NCBI RefSeq assembly: GCF_025370935.1
Contig: NC_133478.1
Coordinates: 19,112,716 to 19,176,715 of the forward strand
DNA: 64,000 nt
Direction of reading: 5' to 3'
Origin: Choristoneura fumiferana
Lineage: Eukaryota; Arthropoda; Insecta; Lepidoptera; Tortricidae
The stretch's first letter is position 1. Each line of letters starts with the position of its first letter. The notes below the pieces were generated by a model. The model was not told the origin of the DNA. It saw nothing but the letters and a program-made list of their open reading frames with translations, and made no database searches. The position numbers were made by a program, and so were the translations under genes. Of the stretch, positions 20,825 to 32,737 are shown piece after piece.

Positions 20825-23653
20825 TAAATAGTAGGCTACATACAGGAAATTAAGGCTTATCAAAAATAAACAAAAAAGGATCCGAAAAGATCAAATCAAG
20901 TCGGACCGTTCCTGACTTAGAATCCTGAGTTGAACCGTGTAATTTAGTAGCTCATCAAACAAATTTATTAATTTCCGAAACCTTCAAATCTGTGCGAAAG
21001 TGTCAATTTTTAGGCGTCAAAATTAATAAAATATTTTTGATCACATATTTCTGAAAACTTGTTACTTTTAAACCTTGCATTCCAAATTTCAGTTTTTTCC
21101 GTGCCAAATATCCTCTCCTTCCTCTATCTAATCTTCTCTAAATGAAAAAAGAGCCACCAAAAAGTTCCTATAGACTTGGCACATTTGTCGGAGCATGCCA
21201 CGAACACGCAGTGCAGTTAATGTTGCTCGCACGAGCGGCGAGCGGCGAGCGGCACCGAGCGCCGGTGCTCGGCGCGATGGGAAATTGCAACGCCACAAGC
21301 AATAGACGGGAGCGGTGACGAGAAGACATTGACAGTCATTCATTGTAATATTTGGCGGTGTTGATTTTCTACGTAAAATGATTGGATTAATGCGAGGTTG
21401 CGAAGTACTAGGTGGGGGTAGTGAAATCTATCGCAGCGCTCATAGTGGCCGACAGAAGAAATAATCTAGGCTCTGTCATCTGTCATACTCATATGAATCC
21501 GTCATTACATTAACAAAGCAATTTTTATAGACTTTAACTACCTAATTTTAGTAATAGATGTTTGTGTTATGATGCGAGCTTGAATTATTGAACACTGTCC
21601 CTGTTTTGTTCTTAATTCCGCGACATCTCGGACATGTCCAGCAACAATTTTCCTTATGAAACGGTTTGTGATTGAAATTTTATATTGAGTGATACTCACA
21701 AAACCGGTCTTCAAAATGATACTCATTTTGATCTGAAAACGATATTTGATTTATTACTAGCGCTATAAGACCAATTACATAAATTTACTATTATTCAACG
21801 AAACCAATAAGATAGCTTTATTTTTACGTTTTACAGTAAAAGTACAACTAAACATGAAGTAAACAAACCCTGACATAACGAAAATAAAACACACTTTTTT
21901 AATAATTTTTACTTACCTCATTTAATTTTAATGACCAAAAATTAATTCACAACCTTTTGTCCACCCAAATCACGGTATCACAGTAATTTTGTATTATAAA
22001 TTAATACGTTATAGGTTTGATTTTGTCACAATGTCGCGATGAAATTTCAAAACATCAGAGCATCAGAGCCAAAAAAGTTGCGGACGCTAGGTGGCACTGA
22101 TGTCGTGCACAGAGCCAATACAGACAAAAGATATGATTAAATTTATTTATTCCGAACCTAGGTATTATAGTTTTGTGTTTGTTTCATATGGTAATTGTTA
22201 ATAATCTGTGCAATTACATATATTAGTAAAATTATTAAGTAATCTTAGTAAATAAATATAGAGATAGAAGATCTACCTGTGATATCTACCTAGATAAATT
22301 TTAATATGAAATGGTAGAGCGAAATTTGCACTTAAAGTTTGTACTTTAATCTAATAACAAACCAAAACTTAGACTTCTTCGATGTTGATATTTATCGCTA
22401 AACATTATTTTTACCTTGTGTCAAAAAAAAAAAAAAAATTGAATAAAAGTGAGTTTCCATCACCGCTCCCACCGCCGCCTGTTACTTCTGCCAACCATAA
22501 CAAACTGGTTCTACAAGGAGGGGTTAACACCGCACTCCGTGGCGCGAACACATGCGTGTGTGCGTGTGCGAGGCGCGCATGTGTGGAGCACGAACTAATA
22601 ACCGAACCCTTTCGGGTAAAGTCGGGGCTCCACCCGTAGATGTACTGAGCTATAGAACTGGAATAGTCAGAAATATCTGCTAGTTTTAACTTACGGTGGG
22701 CCAAACCAGTGATTACACAACTTTCATACACGACATTAAATTGGTCACTCCTCGCATACGGAACAATATAAAACTAAAATGTGGTGTACTCGTAAAGCTA
22801 AGGTGTTAAATAGCCCATATCGCTATATGGACAGAGTTGAGGGCGTCGCTAGCCGGCTGCCAATTTATGGAGGGGGTCAAACTAATTTATGGATGACGGG
22901 AAGAGTTGGACTTGTAAATACACTCAAAAGTAGTCAGAACTTATAAAGACGGCAATTGCCTTCAAGGTGACCTTATGGACCCCTTTGCGAGAGCTCACAG
23001 CATATCTGCCAGTGTGCGCGAGCCGGGCCAGGGGTCCACGGTGCTAATAACCCTGTTAATGCGCTCATTTGTCGGGATGGTTCAGATCGATACGGAACCC
23101 GCCGTGACCCAAATCGGGCTGCAGCAACTACCTAGTACGATTTTGAGGTAACTAAGTGTGAACTGCACTGGGTTTGGTTTGTTTTCATTATTTCTTATTT
23201 TTAAAAACTATTTGTTAGATAATTGAAAAAAAAATCGGCCAAGTAGGTAGGTAATACGTTTCTTGATATTCCCTGTAGCTACAGTGTACTCATGATTTTT
23301 TTATTTTATTTGGTAGCTACTAATGTATATTGTTATTTGAAATAAATTGAATTGAAAAAAAATTGAATTGACTATAATTTTATACTGGAAGAGCAAGGTT
23401 AAAAGGTTACTAAAGGTTAGGGCTTAAGTTAGGTTCATTGACCTTCGCAAAGTATTGTAATTGTATTGTTAAACTCTTTATTGTGCATAAATATACATGA
23501 AAATAACAGAAAACAGAATAATAAGATGTAGAAAGGCGAACTTATCCCTCTTCCAGTTAACCTAACGCTTAAAGTAACGCCGAAATATATATTTTTTCAT
23601 ATTTGTTAAAGCGGTCTTAGTACCTAATACATGATCTGTAAAGATTTAGATCA
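20825..23653. other. Intron-like AT-rich DNA with two GC-rich patches
   Basis: 21220-21280 has tandem GAGCGGC and a CCGAGC/GCTCGG hairpin. 22790-23150 is a non-repetitive block with GGTGCTAATAACCCTGTTAA and CGATACGGAACCCGCCG. A GTGTGCGTGTGCG microsatellite lies at 22553. No coding exon was recognised. Confidence 0.35.
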
Positions 23654-23966
23654 GCCGTGGTGGCCTAGGAAGCCGTGGTAGCCTAGTGGTTTGACCTATC
23701 GCCTCTCAAGCAGAGGGTCGCGGGTTCAAACCCCGGCTCGCACCTCTGAGTTTTTCGAAACTCATGTGCGGAATTACATTTGAAATTTGCCACGAGCTTT
23801 GCGATGAAGGAAAACATCGTGAGGACACTAACCTGCGAAGCGATTCAATGGTGCGTGCGAAGTTCCCAATCCGCGCTGAGCCCGCGTGGGAACTATGGCC
23901 CAAGCCCTCTTGTTCTGAGAGGAGGCCTGTGCCCAGCAGTGGGACGTATATAGGCTGGGATGATGG
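23654..23966 (+). mobile_element. tRNA-derived SINE, copy 2 (near complete)
   Basis: The head GCCGTGGTGGCCTAGGAAGCC is locally duplicated before the A box TAGTGGTTTGACC. B box GGGTTCAAACCCC, body CACGAGCTTTGCGATGAAGG, end GCAGTGGGACGTATATAGG then GATGATGG. This is the most complete copy with 58186. Confidence 0.9.
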
Positions 23967-24780
23967 ATAATGAAACATTTTAAAGGTGCACATACCTATC
24001 ACTTATTAGGCACGGTGTAAAAGCCCTATGACAGGTGGACGGAGAGACTGCAGGACGTTAGTTACGAGAGCCTCTCATGGGTAAGTACCTAACCTTAAAA
24101 TGTGAAAAAAGGAAACTTCACGATACCTATTATTTTCTAACATTTATGAGAATGCTGTACAGGTAAGGTACTTTACTATTTCTGTTATAACCACTGTGCT
24201 GTTATATTTTTGTCTCACTCGACTGTGTAGATATTGTACTCCTTCAAACTCAACTACAAACCTAAATGGTTTATACCTAAACACGTAAGAACTCCCTCTC
24301 CCCTCTCTCTCCCACTCGTTAATTAGAACAGGCAACCAATACCGAGTGAGGGTTACAGCTATTAAGCAACAGTTACTGGATATTATATTCTAACAACAAG
24401 AAGGTGGAAGTGTACATTGAACTTATAAATTTAGTTATAAAATTTTAACCATCTTCATATTTTGTTAGACACATAATTCAATAGAGGAAAATTTAACGTA
24501 AATACTAAAATCACCAACTTCTGTTGAAAAATAAGCGAGATACGAGCGAATGACGTTTGCAACCATCTCTTTCTTGATAAATGTAAAATTTAGTAGGTAG
24601 GTTAGGCTTTCTAAGGTTGTTGTGGCACATGACGTCATAGAACATAAATGAAGTACCTAACCTTTTTTGAAAACTGAGATTTTAATCTCAAAAGTAGAGC
24701 TCGCAAAGTACTAAAATGACTTACCATTGAAATAAATAATCTGAGAACAATATTAATTATATTTTTATAACTTTTAAATA
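23967..24780. other. Unassigned stretch, nothing seen
   Basis: No repeat or gene recognised. Confidence 0.35.
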
Positions 24781-25172
24781 AATAATTTATTGAATCAGGC
24801 GTTACTTTGTGGAGGTCCATATCAATGAACTAGTTAAAAGAATTTCCTTGCTCACCCGCGATCTTACGATAGCTAGTCCTCTGCAAAATATGCGTGTTCA
24901 TGCAGTTCCTCCACCTCCACACTGTAAGGACACACCAGCTACCAACTTGGAGTCTAACAACTGGTAGCATGGTGTACGGTTGTGTCAATCTGAAGATGAG
25001 CTCTGGTTGAGTTCGAAACGCGTCAGTGTAGTGTGTAGGTGGTGATAGTTGGGTTTGTGTGATTTGTGTGTGTTCTTACAGTGTGAAGGTGGAGGAACTG
25101 CATGAACACGCATATTTTGCATAAGCTTAGCTATCGTAAGGTCGCGGGTGAGCAAGGAAATTCTTTTAGTTA
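24781..25172. mobile_element. Penelope-like inverted terminal-repeat element, copy 1
   Basis: Arms of about 95 bp (24835-24930 and 25078-25172) are near-perfect inverted repeats, containing GCAGTTCCTCCACCTCCACA and CTTGCTCACCCGCGA. Between them, 24990-25024 reads CTGAAGA, T, GAGCTC, loop, GAGTTC, GAAA, CGCG, TC, a hammerhead-like layout. The outer left flank TTATTGAATCAGGCGTTACT is shared with the other copies. No protein. Penelope-like elements are known to leave inverted terminal copies. Confidence 0.55.
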
Positions 25173-26167
25173 GTAGTTATGGTAATTTTGTTCGTGATGA
25201 CGAACTTTCAAACCGCTATAACTCAAAAAGTTGCTTAGGTGACTAGACACATTCTTTCCGTGGACCCCATATTGGATCTCTACGTCTAATTGATAGGTAA
25301 TTTCCATATCTTCGTGTTTTTTAAGGATACTTATTAAAAAAATGTTTCACAACTTAGTTTGTCAAATATATTTGAACAAAAGATGTGTTAAAGTGTCAAG
25401 TTTGATCCCACACTACCAACGTAGTGTTGCAGACAATAGATTAAATACAGTCGTATGATCCAACAATCGCGGTTCACAAGCGATTTATCCACCCACCAAG
25501 CTGCGTGTGGATGCATTTGGCCGTGTTTTTTAAGTATAAAGAAAGAAAGAAAAAAAAATTGCCCATAAATATAAGGAAGAAGGAAATGTTCAATAATTGA
25601 CATGTGGTAAAATGCTCAGGCTCAACATGTGAGCACTATGCTAAAAGGATCGTACACTAGTTTAAATCAACCCGGAAGTCATAACTGTCGAACGTGTTTT
25701 AATATAAAATTACTGTTTTACTAATTAATCGCCGTCTCACATTACAGCAATACGAATTCAACCACGATTTTACCAAAACAGAGACTCCCCTCGCCCCATC
25801 CCGCCAGGTACAAAGGTTTGAAGGCTGACCACTAGCACTACAAGCCCTTCAGATCCAGATAAAGCATCCGAATAAAAACACAAAGCCGAGGATTCGGAGG
25901 TGGCGATGTCTTCCCGTCTCCACAAAAGGCGACAAAAACGGCCTTTGTCGATCGCATTGTGAGGAGGTGTCATTGATTGTTTGACGTGTGAGCGTACGAG
26001 TCTGTTGGGTTTACGTTTGTTTTAGAATTTCAAGTGCTCGCGAGAAAATAAATCTGATATGGGATTTGGATAAAGAGGTTATAAGTTTGTTTTGGCAAAG
26101 GGTTGATTCGATTTTCGTGTTGATGTTTGGGAGTTTTGATTAAGGGATTGTTTTAGTGTGTTACATG
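25173..26167. other. Unassigned stretch with one candidate conserved patch
   Basis: 25780-25990 is GC-richer and non-repetitive (CCTTTGTCGATCGCATTGTG, GTCATTGATTGTTTGACG). No recognisable protein on either strand. Confidence 0.3.
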
Positions 26168-26412
26168 CCTAGTTCACATGGCCCTCTCAAGCAGAGACTC
26201 GTCTGCGCACTTTTGAGATTTTTCGGAACTTATCTATCTGTAGCACATTTGAAATTTGACTATGACCTTTTCGGTGAAAGATAACATTGCAAACAAACTG
26301 CAAACACCAGCTACAGTTCAATGTTTAAAGTTCCTAATCCTAGTCAAAGCTCTATTAATTTCAACAGGATGCCTATGCCCAGAAGTGGGACGTACTTATG
26401 TAGGTTGAAGAT
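26168..26412 (+). mobile_element. tRNA-derived SINE, copy 3 (old)
   Basis: Strongly diverged from the other copies, but CCCTCTCAAGCAGAGACTCG and AGAAGTGGGACGTACTTATG with TAGGTTG keep the order of head and tail. Confidence 0.65.
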
Positions 26413-26944
26413 AGCTAATGATTAGGCAATTAAATAAGAAATTAAGTATTTACCATACCATATCGGTTTTTAACAGTTTTCTGCTTCGCGTTTAACACAG
26501 ACAGCTGCGTCAGTTGCAGACGGAACAATAACTGCGCTCGCGCAGGGCGGGGCGGTGCGCCAGAGTGCACTGAGTGCACTAACTAGTCCTCACTTGTAAA
26601 CTACCTACCTAACTTGATATGTCGTAGTTTTATAAATTTTTAATATATAAATACCTCAGTTCCTTCGGCATCTATATAATTTTTCAAATTCTATTCTTCG
26701 AATACGGGATTTGGACGCCCCGCCCCCTCTTTTTATTTTTTTACTTCAATTTTACATGTACGTGTAGGTAATTATTAAAAACAGTGTAAGAATTTAAGTT
26801 ATAAAAGCATTTATCATCTCATCACATATTACACATATTTATATATATATATTTTACTTTATATAAAGTTAGGTAGAGTAGGTATCTAAGTCCAACATTC
26901 AATTTTATAATATAAAAATAAGAGAAAGTGTTAGCAGGTATGTA
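26413..26944. other. Unassigned stretch, nothing seen
   Basis: A short GC-rich patch at 26520-26575 contains the tandem GAGTGCACT. Otherwise AT-rich. Confidence 0.3.
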
Positions 26945-27118
26945 TCTACCATCAGCCAAATAAATAAGTGGTCTATCAATTTTTAAACAAATTCCTATCA
27001 AATTAATATGTCGCTAAAGTCCAACTTTAAAGTCACGTCTTTTATCATTATTTTTTGTGACATGCAAACGATTATCAACCTTAGGGTGGTAGACCTCATA
27101 TTTGGCTGATGGTACCTC
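26945..27118. repeat. MITE with ACCATCAGCCAAATA ends
   Basis: ACCATCAGCCAAATA at 26950 is mirrored by TATTTGGCTGATGGT near 27098-27112; the arms extend with GTGGTCTA/TAGACC. About 170 bp, non-coding. Confidence 0.6.
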
Positions 27119-27248
27119 ATAAAACACAAAAAAATCAGGAAAGGACAGGACAGGAAAAACAGCATGGCTATATATATATATATATACCTATGTTAAATAA
27201 AAAATGTAAATAAATGTAAAATGTATGTAAATTGCACCATCTGCTAAA

Positions 27249-27416
27249 ATGTATTCATTTCTGTCCATTGTAAAGGTTGCCTGGAAGAGATCGCTCTGAA
27301 GCGATAAGGCCGCCTATTGCTTACCTTAGAAAATCTCTGTGTATATACTTGTGTTTCCTGTACTGCTTACTGTGTTGGTGTGCAATAAAAAGTTATTGTA
27401 TTGTATTGTATTGTAT
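27249..27416 (+). mobile_element. LINE 3' end with TATTG tail
   Basis: GGTTGCCTGGAAGAGATCGC, GATAAGGCCGCCTATTGC and a GTGCAATAAAAAG signal precede tandem TATTG. It matches 52195-52336 closely and 32738-32870 (reversed). 5'-truncated non-LTR retroposon; no coding part. Confidence 0.75.
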
Positions 27417-28659
27417 GTTTTGTCTATTATAGTGGTTTAGTAATTTTGAGTCGAGGAATCCTATTGCGTTGCTGCCTACGTCAACATTTCGATTTTGTTT
27501 TGAATAATACCTAACAATATATTCGCTGTTTGGTATAAAAACTATAAACCTACAAAAAAATAGAAATATGCATAAGAAAATTACGTAATAAAATATTATT
27601 AAGTAATGGTAATATTAATTACTTACTTACCGTAGGTAGGTAGTTAACTCGTGTGGATGGAAGCTAATAAGTTGTTCCAGAGACTTTTTGCGTAAATTAT
27701 CTATTATTGATAGGTAAATTAGTTTAACCAGGTAAGTACCAGGTAGGTGAAAGCTTTGGCTTAACATTTCAATTGATGGCCAAATTACCACTTATCCTGA
27801 ATCTCATTAGGATTAATCGTATCAATGTAACTGACTGAAAGAATTGATAAAATAATTTCAATTTGTAATTTTAGTTAACGATTTTAGATCCTACACAAAA
27901 ACATAATTATAAAGTTTTTAACATTTTGCTGCTTAGGTATATAAACAAAAGCGACACAAATATGTATAAAAAGTCAACAGAGCTTTTAATGCAAAAAATT
28001 CATTAGGTAAATGCTATTTAAAATGCGAGTACCGCAATAAAAGAACTTTTTTATAATTATTTGTGGCACTTTTGTATATAAGCAGCGATTTGTTAACTGT
28101 TTGATTTGATAAAGAAGCATATTTTCAGTTTTAGACCAACTTGTAAGTCTAAGAGTGGGGCCGACGGCCGCGCTCGCCCGCCATTTTGAAAACTGAAGCA
28201 AGACTGAAAACTGCAGAAACTTCATATAGCTTAAAGTTCGAGTATTTCTATAAATACCTATATCCTGCATGAAATTATAAACAAGAAATTACATTATATT
28301 AATAATAAGACAGTGTTTAAAGTAAAAAGGATAACCCCGTCAAGAAAAATAAGTCAAAATCAACGCTCAAATTGCTTAACTTTGTTAATATCGACTTTAA
28401 TCTATCAAATTAGAATGATAATAGTTATTTACTAATCTAATTCAAATCGTGTAAGATAAAAACATGGAGGTACAAATTAATATTTTATGTGAGCATCAAC
28501 TACAAAAAAATTAAAGAAAAATTAAAAGACTTTTTTTTATTTCAGAAGAACCAAACGCGTGTATGAGTGTCACCATGAAAAAAAAATCAGCTAAAGGTAA
28601 AAATGCTGCATATTGTACTGCTTAATACTATTAATTAACTAAATCTTCAGTTATAATGT
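27417..28659. other. Intron-like AT-rich DNA, nothing seen
   Basis: This lies downstream (minus sense) of the homeobox exon donor. No second exon recognised. Confidence 0.35.
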
Positions 28660-28775
28660 GTAAGCGGATCCGCGCGGCGGCTCAAAGCATTGTGCCTAAT
28701 GAAAGGAGTGCTAATTAAATGTTCCTTCACGCGCACAATGCGCGCCGCCGACGGCACAAGGCTGGGACGAGAGGT
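28660..28775. promoter_or_regulatory. Candidate intronic regulatory element with TAATTA site
   Basis: Inside the presumed first intron, 1.1 kb from the exon. CGGCGGC...GCATTGTGC at 28674-28694 is mirrored by GCACAATGCGCGCCGCC at 28733-28749, around a spacer with CTAATGAAAG and GTGCTAATTAAAT. TAATTA is the dimer half-site of paired-like homeodomains. GCGCACAATGCGCGC also occurs inverted at 35731-35745. Function is inferred only. Confidence 0.35.
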
Positions 28776-29814
28776 CAGATCAAATAGATTGTGAGTATTG
28801 GTCAAAATTATGTAAGTAGAATAAATGTGTGATGACAGAATTTATGTTCATTTACTCTACTACATGTACCTACTCGTAAAAAGGAAAGTAAAATTATTTC
28901 TTGTACAGTCAACCGTAAATATTACCTTTGGTTATTGTAACACGTATTCGTATGACTATGTTGCGCAAGCCTTTGCACACGCTTGCAATTTACTTTAGCA
29001 TAACATTTAATACCTATCAATAAATCAGTTGTCATTCAGCACTCACCTCGGTCGTTCTCATTTTAGCATCCTATCAGACCTATCATCTATCATCGGACAT
29101 TATCATCTTATGTATATCAATTATCATCAAAGTAGTGTAGCCTAAACCCCTACATTTCTATTTTTAGATCTAGATTTCTAGTTTCATTACATTTTTGTTT
29201 TAATTTCAACTAAATATGTTTATAATGTCCGGTAATTTTAGGTTTTATTTATCTAGTAGGATAGGAATTAACAGGATATATCAATCTTTGAAATCTAATA
29301 AATCTGTATCTCTACATAATTTTCTATTTCTTCCCGCTCTTTGCAGTACACGATTCTCATTGACTAAACAAAATTACTACCTATCCAAAGTTAGGTATTC
29401 TTTGAAGTAGAAGTTCTTCTTTACTGTTTTTCAGACTTTTAAACATACATACCTACTTTCATATGCTATGGTCTCCTACTTCAGTCAATATGCCTTAAAG
29501 TGAAGGCATATTCTTGGTGCTCCATCACACACCTACTAATTTCTATACCTATCTAGAAACTGTCTAGCTACTCGTCTATTTACCATTATAAATGTATAGC
29601 TACAAAATAATATCATCTTTAGTAAAAAAAAAGTTGGTCGACAAATCCTTATTAAGCGTTGCGATTAAGTAAGTTCTATTCCTATAACTTCGTCGATACC
29701 TTTTCAAACTGGGGAATCAAACTTTGATATTGCTACCTGATATTAAAACGACGATATTGAAGCTATAGAATATAACAGTCCAGGAGTTTTCAAAGGGCAA
29801 ACTGTTAGACTTAC

Positions 29815-30115
29815 CAGGAGGGTGGTGCAGCATCGGCGGCGCGGGGAGGAAGGCCGCCGCCACCGCCGCCTGCGCGTTGAACGCAGCCGCGTACGCCACT
29901 CTGCTCGCCATCGACGCCGGCAAAGGGAACTGTGGTGTATACGGCGACCGGGACTCTCTGTTTTCCGACAGGTTGAGCACTCTATCGTTATCTCTGTTCT
30001 CAAAGTATCGCTCCCGGCTGTCTCTGGCGTCCGACAGCCCGAGCAGCTCCTGGATGCCGAACGGCGAGCGCTGCGGCGCGCGCGGCGCGCTCGAGCTCGC
30101 GCTCATCGCTTGCAT
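29815..30115 (-). CDS. Vsx: Homeobox protein of the Vsx/Chx10 class, first coding exon
   Basis: Transcription factor exon, 100 codons plus one base. It starts at the ATG at 30115-30113 (a second ATG lies three codons on). It ends at 29815 in front of a GTAAGT donor, giving a phase-1 intron. Residues 17-27 read RSPFGIQELLG, matching the N-terminal octapeptide-like repressor motif of Vsx/Chx10 paired-like homeodomain proteins. Residues 30-60 are charged (RDSRERYFENRDNDR), and 61-100 are rich in Ala and Pro (VAYAAAFNAQAAVAAAFLPA), as is usual for linkers in such regulators. Vsx proteins act in the nucleus in optic lobe and neural development. The homeodomain and CVC exons are not seen and should lie at lower coordinates, so the first intron would exceed 29.8 kb. 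Vsx1 and Vsx2 cannot be told apart from this exon. Another paired-like gene with the same motif remains possible. Confidence 0.72.
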
Positions 30116-30760
30116 CGTGCTAGTGTGCACCAAACCTAACTTTACTCATACATCATTCGAACACTCCAAGTTAATAACACTTTGTAAAGTTAATAAAAAT
30201 TACTGACACTTTAACTCCGTAGGTTTAATTTAATTCGATCTAAATTAGGCCTTAGTTCAAGTTTCTTCCAACGGTGGAAATCGCGGAAAACCGCGTTAAG
30301 GTCACGACGCGAGCGCTCGCCGCTGCAGCTGGAGCGCGTCTGGCGGCGCCGGCGGCCGGCGCGCCCGGCTGCGGCCGCCCCCCCGGCCGCCCCGGGGCGC
30401 CCACTGACAGACCATCCTAAAACGCAACCCCTTGCCTACCCCGCCCGACCTTTTCGAACTAACGCTCCATCCCCCAGCTGGCAACTAAAACAGCGCATAC
30501 GCCGCCCGGGCCCGAGCGCGATACGTCGTTCCGTCAGCGAACAGGCTCCCCCCACCCCGCGCGGGCGGGGCCTACTAATAGCCAATACGGATATTTTGTT
30601 ACCGCACTCTATTGGCCAGATTTCTTCGTGGGGGACACGCCTACTCAACGTTTCGCCATCTGAAATCCGACTGTAGAGTCGGAATGGTAAATCCGAAAGT
30701 CGGCCGGATTGTTGGTGGTTGATTTAATTTTGATTAATTGTGAGAAATGAATAGGTCCGC
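30116..30760 (-). promoter_or_regulatory. GC-rich 5' leader and promoter region of the Vsx-like gene
   Basis: CpG density is the highest in the window between 30300 and 30560 (poly-C/G tracts, GCGCGGGCGGGGC). ATTGG boxes occur near 30610 (CTATTGGCCAG), and GGGCGGGGCC resembles a GC box. An arthropod initiator-like TCAGT lies on the minus strand at 30206-30202, 90 bases before the ATG, but no downstream promoter motif was found at the expected distance. The real start site is not fixed. The frames inside (such as 30302-30484) are products of GC-rich composition. Confidence 0.5.
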
Positions 30761-31157
30761 GGCCGTGGGGTGGGTGGGGGGGCGGCAGGTGGACGTAATC
30801 CTGCGCACTGTTTGTGCTGCATTATGCGTGTGAATGGCTGTGCGTTGTTCTTGGGCCGTCGACTAATCGCACGTGAATGCCCGCCTTTATGACCAATACT
30901 TGTTTTTGTTTTGAGAAATTAAATATGGCTGAGACGATGCTTTGAAATGCACCTGTGGAGGAACCCGAGCTCTTATGTGCCCAGGTACCTATAGGTAAAT
31001 TAGTGAGCTGGAGTCGATGGTGAATGTGGTTGTGATAACGTTCGAATTCCTTGATAACGTAGAGGCTGCAGAGAGTCATGTGTCATTGCACATTACATGG
31101 TGCAGTTTTCGAGTGACAAGTTATTTGAACACCGTCGCCATTACGGAGGTATAATAT
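30761..31157. other. Non-repetitive upstream DNA, nothing specific seen
   Basis: Follows the GC-rich promoter block. No gene; two opposed short frames are chance. Confidence 0.3.
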
Positions 31158-31350
31158 TCAAGTACCTGGCCAACCGAGCTTTGCTCGGGCTAAAACTCGA
31201 TAATAAGCGTTTTCCCAGAGACAAGGCCAAGCTAGATCGATTTATCATCCCTAAAACCTCCCACATACCAAATTTCATCGAAATCGTTGGAGCCGTTTCC
31301 GAGATCCCCAAAATATATATAGGTAGGTATTTATATACAAGAATAGATAG
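31158..31350 (-). mobile_element. Helitron-like repeat fragment
   Basis: CTGGCCAACCGAGCTTTGCTC contains a CGAGC/GCTCG hairpin near the end. The interior ACCAAATTTCATCGAAATCG matches the CAAATTTCATCNAAATC block of the Helitrons at 39217 and 57630. The end is AT-rich. Confidence 0.5.
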
Positions 31351-31857
31351 ATAGATTAGATATGACTAGGTAGGTATTATACATCAAGTATTTTTATTAT
31401 AACCGCAAACTTTAAGGGTAATTACTAAAGACTCAAACAAACATACTTTCATAGGTTTAATTTAAAAGTTACGAGTTTTTCCTTATAAAATAAATTAGCA
31501 CACAATATATCACTACATGATAGTTAATTTGTTTTTCTTCGTAAAGTCGCACTTAGGTTCTGACGTGATAACTGTCACAATTCCGCTCCTAAATAATTGT
31601 AATAATAATAAGTTAGTTAGTTAGTGGTAGTTAATGATAAATTTAAAATTTATTGCATTATCATGCGATAACGATTATCATGCGATTGGTTAACCAACGG
31701 GTAACTAGCCGATTTGCATTTGTATAAAAAACATCTTTACCTACTATCTATTTACTGGTATTTAACTTCCTACTTACCTATTAGGTATATTCCACTGGCA
31801 CTGTCAACATTACTTTCACTTGGTCATGTCTTAACGTACAATTTGAAACGAACACTG
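31351..31857. other. AT-rich stretch, nothing seen
   Basis: Contains tandem TTAG near 31608 and a repeated ATCATGCGAT motif at 31650-31685. No gene. Confidence 0.3.
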
Positions 31858-31999
31858 GGGGGCTGTTTCACCACCCAATGATAGTCTTAACTGACGGTTA
31901 AATGTGATGCCGTCTCTATTTGTTTTGTTCGAATAGACGGAGACGGCATCACATTTAATCGTCAGTTAAGACTAATCAATGGTTGGCGAAACAGCTCCC
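31858..31999. repeat. Palindromic MITE, GCTGTTTCACC family, copy 2
   Basis: GGCTGTTTCACC at the left mirrors GGCGAAACAGCTCC at the right. The inner arms GACGGTTAAATGTGATG and CATCACATTTAATCGTC pair, with the same TTTGTTTTGTTCGAATAG centre as copy 1. Confidence 0.8.
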
Positions 32000-32737
32000 A
32001 AGTGCCCTTATTTTATCTCGATATATAATTTTATGCTACATTTACAATTGAAGTAAAAACTATACTAAAAATAACTAAACTATATTGTGTATTATTTATA
32101 TTTGCCCAAGTCTTGACCCTACGGAAAAGCCCATATGGCTGGCTGCATCTTGGACTGAAACTAAAACATAAAGTAGGTACCTAAAGACGTCGTCGAAATC
32201 TGCCTCAGGCATCGATCCTAGGGCACTGGCCAGATAGGTAAATTATGATTGTATGTCAATTACTATTTTACATTATTTTCTTTGTATACATTTGATGATC
32301 GTTTGAGAATTTCTTATAATTACCTGAAAATAATGAGCTCATACCTAATATATTTTTTCAGAAGGTAATATATTAATAAACAATCTATCTATCCATGTAC
32401 ATATTATTATTATATTGAAAACTAGCTGTTGCCTGCAGCTTCGCCCCCGATGTAATTTTTCTAAATTTTCTTTCATAAAAACCTCTTCCTGACAAGAACA
32501 AACACAACAAATTTGCGCTTAGCAAAAAATAAGTAAAAAATAAGATAGAGATAGATAGATGTATTTACTTCGCATCACGCAACGTGTTTTCCTATTCCGT
32601 CTGAATAATACATACTATTATCTATATACCATATATTATCCACTAGGTAAGTATTATAATCTGTACTTAATATATCTAATAACATTTTGTAGGTATGGAT
32701 TTTTAAGGAGGTGAACTAAGTTTTCTGATTAAAAAAA
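32000..32737. other. AT-rich stretch with a Helitron end
   Basis: 32418-32470 reads AACTAGCTGTTGCCTGCAGC and is the reversed 3' end (CTAG with hairpin) of a decayed Helitron. The rest is unassigned. Confidence 0.4.

Noticed and set aside
22544..22590. GT/GC-rich hairpin as a regulatory RNA
   Set aside because: It is a simple GTGTGC microsatellite next to a poly(A) run, with no stable unique structure.
29743..30139. Other open frames over the homeobox exon, on both strands
   Set aside because: They are shadows created by GC-rich alanine and proline codons. Only the minus-strand frame with FGIQELLGL and the splice donor makes biological sense.
30173..30206. Initiator TCAGT with a downstream promoter element
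   Set aside because: The initiator-like pentamer is present, but the +28 to +32 positions read TTATT on the minus strand, unlike the downstream element. The start site is left open.
30302..30648. Minus-strand frames in the GC-rich block upstream of the exon
   Set aside because: Arg/Gly/Pro-rich composition only, no domain, and the position fits 5' leader or promoter.
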